Below are positions 61,776 to 64,000 of a stretch of DNA of 64,000 nucleotides, piece by piece. Source of the DNA: Arenicola marina. Its lineage: Eukaryota; Annelida; Polychaeta; Arenicolidae. The stretch spans positions 75,088,119 through 75,152,118 of the forward strand of contig OZ025248.1 in assembly GCA_964019135.1 (NCBI GenBank). Reading direction: 5' to 3'. The notes beneath the pieces were generated by a model. It ran no database searches. It saw only the letters and a list, made by a program, of their open reading frames with translations, and was not told the origin of the DNA. Every line of letters begins with the position of its first letter. Position 1 is the first letter of the stretch. The translations under genes and the position numbers were made by a program.

Positions 61776-62340
61776 CTGCAATAACAACAGACTCGCCGCT
61801 ACAGAGACCCGGATGTTCACCGTCACCATGACAACAAGTCATCAACACTAATCAACCTTATGAGTAATGGCCGCATAAAACCAAAGAACATTATGTAAAC
61901 CAATTAACTTAAATATTATTGGTTTCCCAAAATGAAATGTTTGAATGTCTGCTACATTTTGTCTAGGAATACAATATGCTTGCAGCTAGACAGTGTCTAA
62001 TTGCGCATATTTCAATCACTACATAGCTAGATTATATGTGGGGAATCAAACAAGCGAAAGCAGTGACCAGTGATAATTATCAAACTGTCTATATTTCGGT
62101 CGCCAGAACCATAAAAGACGGAATACAAGTGCGCCATTCTCAGTGATAATTATCACGCTGGCTCCACGTCGCTATATTCCCAGATTACTACACGTGGAGT
62201 AGATACTCTCAGCTCCGGGGTGGGGGGGCATTCATGGACCACACGCACGGAACTTGGCATGCCCACTACACAGTTACTGACGTCGCGACGACTGCAGCTG
62301 CCGTGTCCACTGCTACCACTATCATATCTAATTGGAATGG
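61776..62340 (-). other. Intron sequence upstream of exon a
   Basis: Single-copy sequence between exon a and the 26-bp minisatellite. No further ASK exon was recognised. Confidence 0.5.
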
Positions 62341-63510
62341 CACCTACACCACGGTCCGTGCGTCAGCACCTACACCACGCTCCGTGCGTCAGCACCTACA
62401 CCACGGTCCGTGCGTCAGCACCTACACCACGGTCCGGGCGTCAGCACCTACACCACGCTCCGTGCGTCAGCACCTACACCACGGTCCGTGCGTCAGCACC
62501 TACACCACGGTCCGTGCGTCAGCACCTACACCACGGTCCGGGCGTCAGCACCTACACCACGGTCCGTGCGTCAGCACCTACACCACGGTCCGTGCGTCAG
62601 CACCTACACCACGGTCCGGGCGTCAGCACCTACACCACGGTCCGTGCGTCAGCACCTACACCACGGTCCGTGCGTCAGCACCTACACCACGGTCCGTGCG
62701 TCAGCACCTACACCACGGTCCGTGCGTCAGCACCTACACCACGGTCCGTGCGTCAGCACCTACACCACGGTCCGTGCGTCAGCACCTACACCACGGTCCG
62801 TGCGTCAGCACCTACACCACGCTCCGTGCGTCAGCACCTACACCACGGTCCGTGCGTCAGCACCTACACCACGGTCCGTGCGTCAGCACCTACACCACGG
62901 TCCGTGCGTCAGCACCTACACCACGCTCCGTGCGTCAGCACCTACACCACGCTCCGTGCGTCAGCACCTACACCACGGTCCGTGCGTCAGCACCTACACC
63001 ACGGTCCGTGCGTCAGCACCTACACCACGGTCCGTGCGTCAGCACCTACACCACGGTCCGTGCGTCAGCACCTACACCACGGTCCGTGCGTCAGCACCTA
63101 CACCACGGTCCGTGCGTCAGCACCTACACCACGCTCCGTGCGTCAGCACCTACACCACGGTCCGTGCGTCAGCACCTACACCACGGTCCGTGCGTCAGCA
63201 CCTACACCACGGTCCGTGCGTCAGCACCTACACCACGGTCCGTGCGTCAGCACCTACACCACGCTCCGTGCGTCAGCACCTACACCACGGTCCGTGCGTC
63301 AGCACCTACACCACGGTCCGTGCGTCAGCACCTACACCACGCTCCGTGCGTCAGCACCTACACCACGGTCCGTGCGTCAGCACCTACACCACGGTCCGTG
63401 CGTCAGCACCTACACCACGGTCCGTGCGTCAGCACCTACACCACGGTCCGTGCGTCAGCACCTACACCACGGTCCGTGCGTCAGCACCTACACCACGGTC
63501 CGTGCGTCAG
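62341..63510. repeat. 26-bp minisatellite, 45 units, nearly perfect
   Basis: Unit cacctacaccacggtccgtg followed by cgtcag. The 1170-bp span is exactly 45 units with no indels. Only two common variants are seen (gctccgtg and ggtccggg). Three plus-strand frames stay open through it and are repeat artefacts. Confidence 0.96.
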
Positions 63511-64000
63511 TAGGCGTGAAAGGACTCGGAAATGTCAAGCGTAGGCTGCGTGTGGTTTATGAATAACGCCCCACACGTCTATATGATGCTGTGTCTACGC
63601 CAGTTCCCATTTTACGCCGGCCCACAAGGTCGTCGTCTTAGCTATCAGAGGTGTTTAACTTAATGTGTATAGCTTCAGTCCCTCGATTCTACCACACGGG
63701 GAGCCGTTACCAGTCACCTACCGACCTTAGGCAGTAGGTTATACAATAAGGCCCATTGTAGACTATCACCTCCACGCGATGTTTAGCTACAGATCTAGTC
63801 CAGTCACAAGGATCTATACAGCGAACCAGCTGCTCTCAGCTCTGCTAGATTTATCTACCTATCTATCTACTTCAGTCGCACGAGTATATAAGGCAAACCA
63901 GCATGCGCTCAGTGTCTACGAGGCTCCATCTACAAGTCTCCCACAAGCAGAAGACAAGTAACTTTAAGCGAAAAAGGTGAAGGACATGAACAGACACGGC
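63511..64000. other. Unique flank, no gene seen
   Basis: Single-copy sequence, presumably still inside the ASK gene's next upstream intron. Candidate donors such as gtaacgg near 63706 are not preceded by recognisable kinase-domain sequence. Confidence 0.5.

Noticed and set aside
10111-63510. CRISPR array
   Set aside because: The short regular repeats have no unique spacers between them; they are head-to-tail tandem satellites in a eukaryotic intron-bearing locus.
62220-63566. Three plus-strand frames of about 390-450 codons rich in His, Pro and Thr
   Set aside because: All three forward frames are open through the 26-bp minisatellite at once, which no coding sequence explains.

Overview
This is eukaryotic, animal-type genomic DNA. 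It holds the 3' half of one spliced gene on the minus strand, embedded in very large tandem-repeat arrays. There is no bacterial, viral or organellar coding sequence. The gene is the C-terminal part of an apoptosis signal-regulating kinase (ASK family: vertebrate MAP3K5/6/15, fly Ask1). Eleven exons between 61775 and 14252, all with GT..AG borders and agreeing phases, give 388 whole codons without a stop. They run colinearly with human ASK1 from just after the kinase domain, through the helical region, TSGVST motif and coiled coil, into the C-terminal SAM-like domain. The kinase domain and N-terminus lie beyond the right edge. The host looks like an invertebrate with a repeat-swollen genome. 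Satellites, pentanucleotide (AGGTC) runs and tRNA-derived SINEs suit a decapod-like arthropod, but that placement is only a guess.

Layout, left to right: 482-7990, a 46-bp satellite (about 162 units) with a 1936-bp higher-order period; 8201-8310, a small inverted-repeat element; 8941-9515, 31-bp minisatellite; 10111-11480, 26-bp minisatellite; 11929-12296, an array rich in TGACGTCC; 12363-14146, a 61-bp array; 14252-15850, four exons with a tRNA-derived SINE between two of them; 15961-38645, about 378 copies of a 60-bp satellite filling one intron; 38818-40348, three exons; 40434-49130, a 52-bp satellite (about 165 units) filling the next intron; one 79-nt exon at 49153-49231; 49286-56096, a 36-bp satellite (about 190 units); two exons at 56167-56898; a 4.8-kb intron with small repeats; the exon at 61658-61775; and a 45-copy 26-bp minisatellite in the intron beyond it.

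Two observations stand out. First, the 61-bp array at 12363-14146 appears to be the gene's own terminal coding exon, with its splice acceptor, amplified about 28 times. Read on the minus strand in the phase left by the last single-copy exon, a unit encodes R-GGMLC(R/K)(L/I)WEAIAEY.. and a stop, matching the RGGMLCTLWKAI end of the ASK SAM domain. The TAG stop of one copy also supplies the AG acceptor of the next. Second, the 60-bp satellite is tRNA-like: each unit has a near-perfect A box, a GCTC/GAGC D-arm and a perfect GGTTCGAACCC B box at tRNA spacing. This puts hundreds of potential RNA polymerase III internal promoters in one intron, antisense to the gene.

The very long open frames across the 60-bp and 36-bp arrays, including one of about 7,500 codons, are artefacts of repeat lengths divisible by three and are not annotated as genes. 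Array lengths depend on the assembly.
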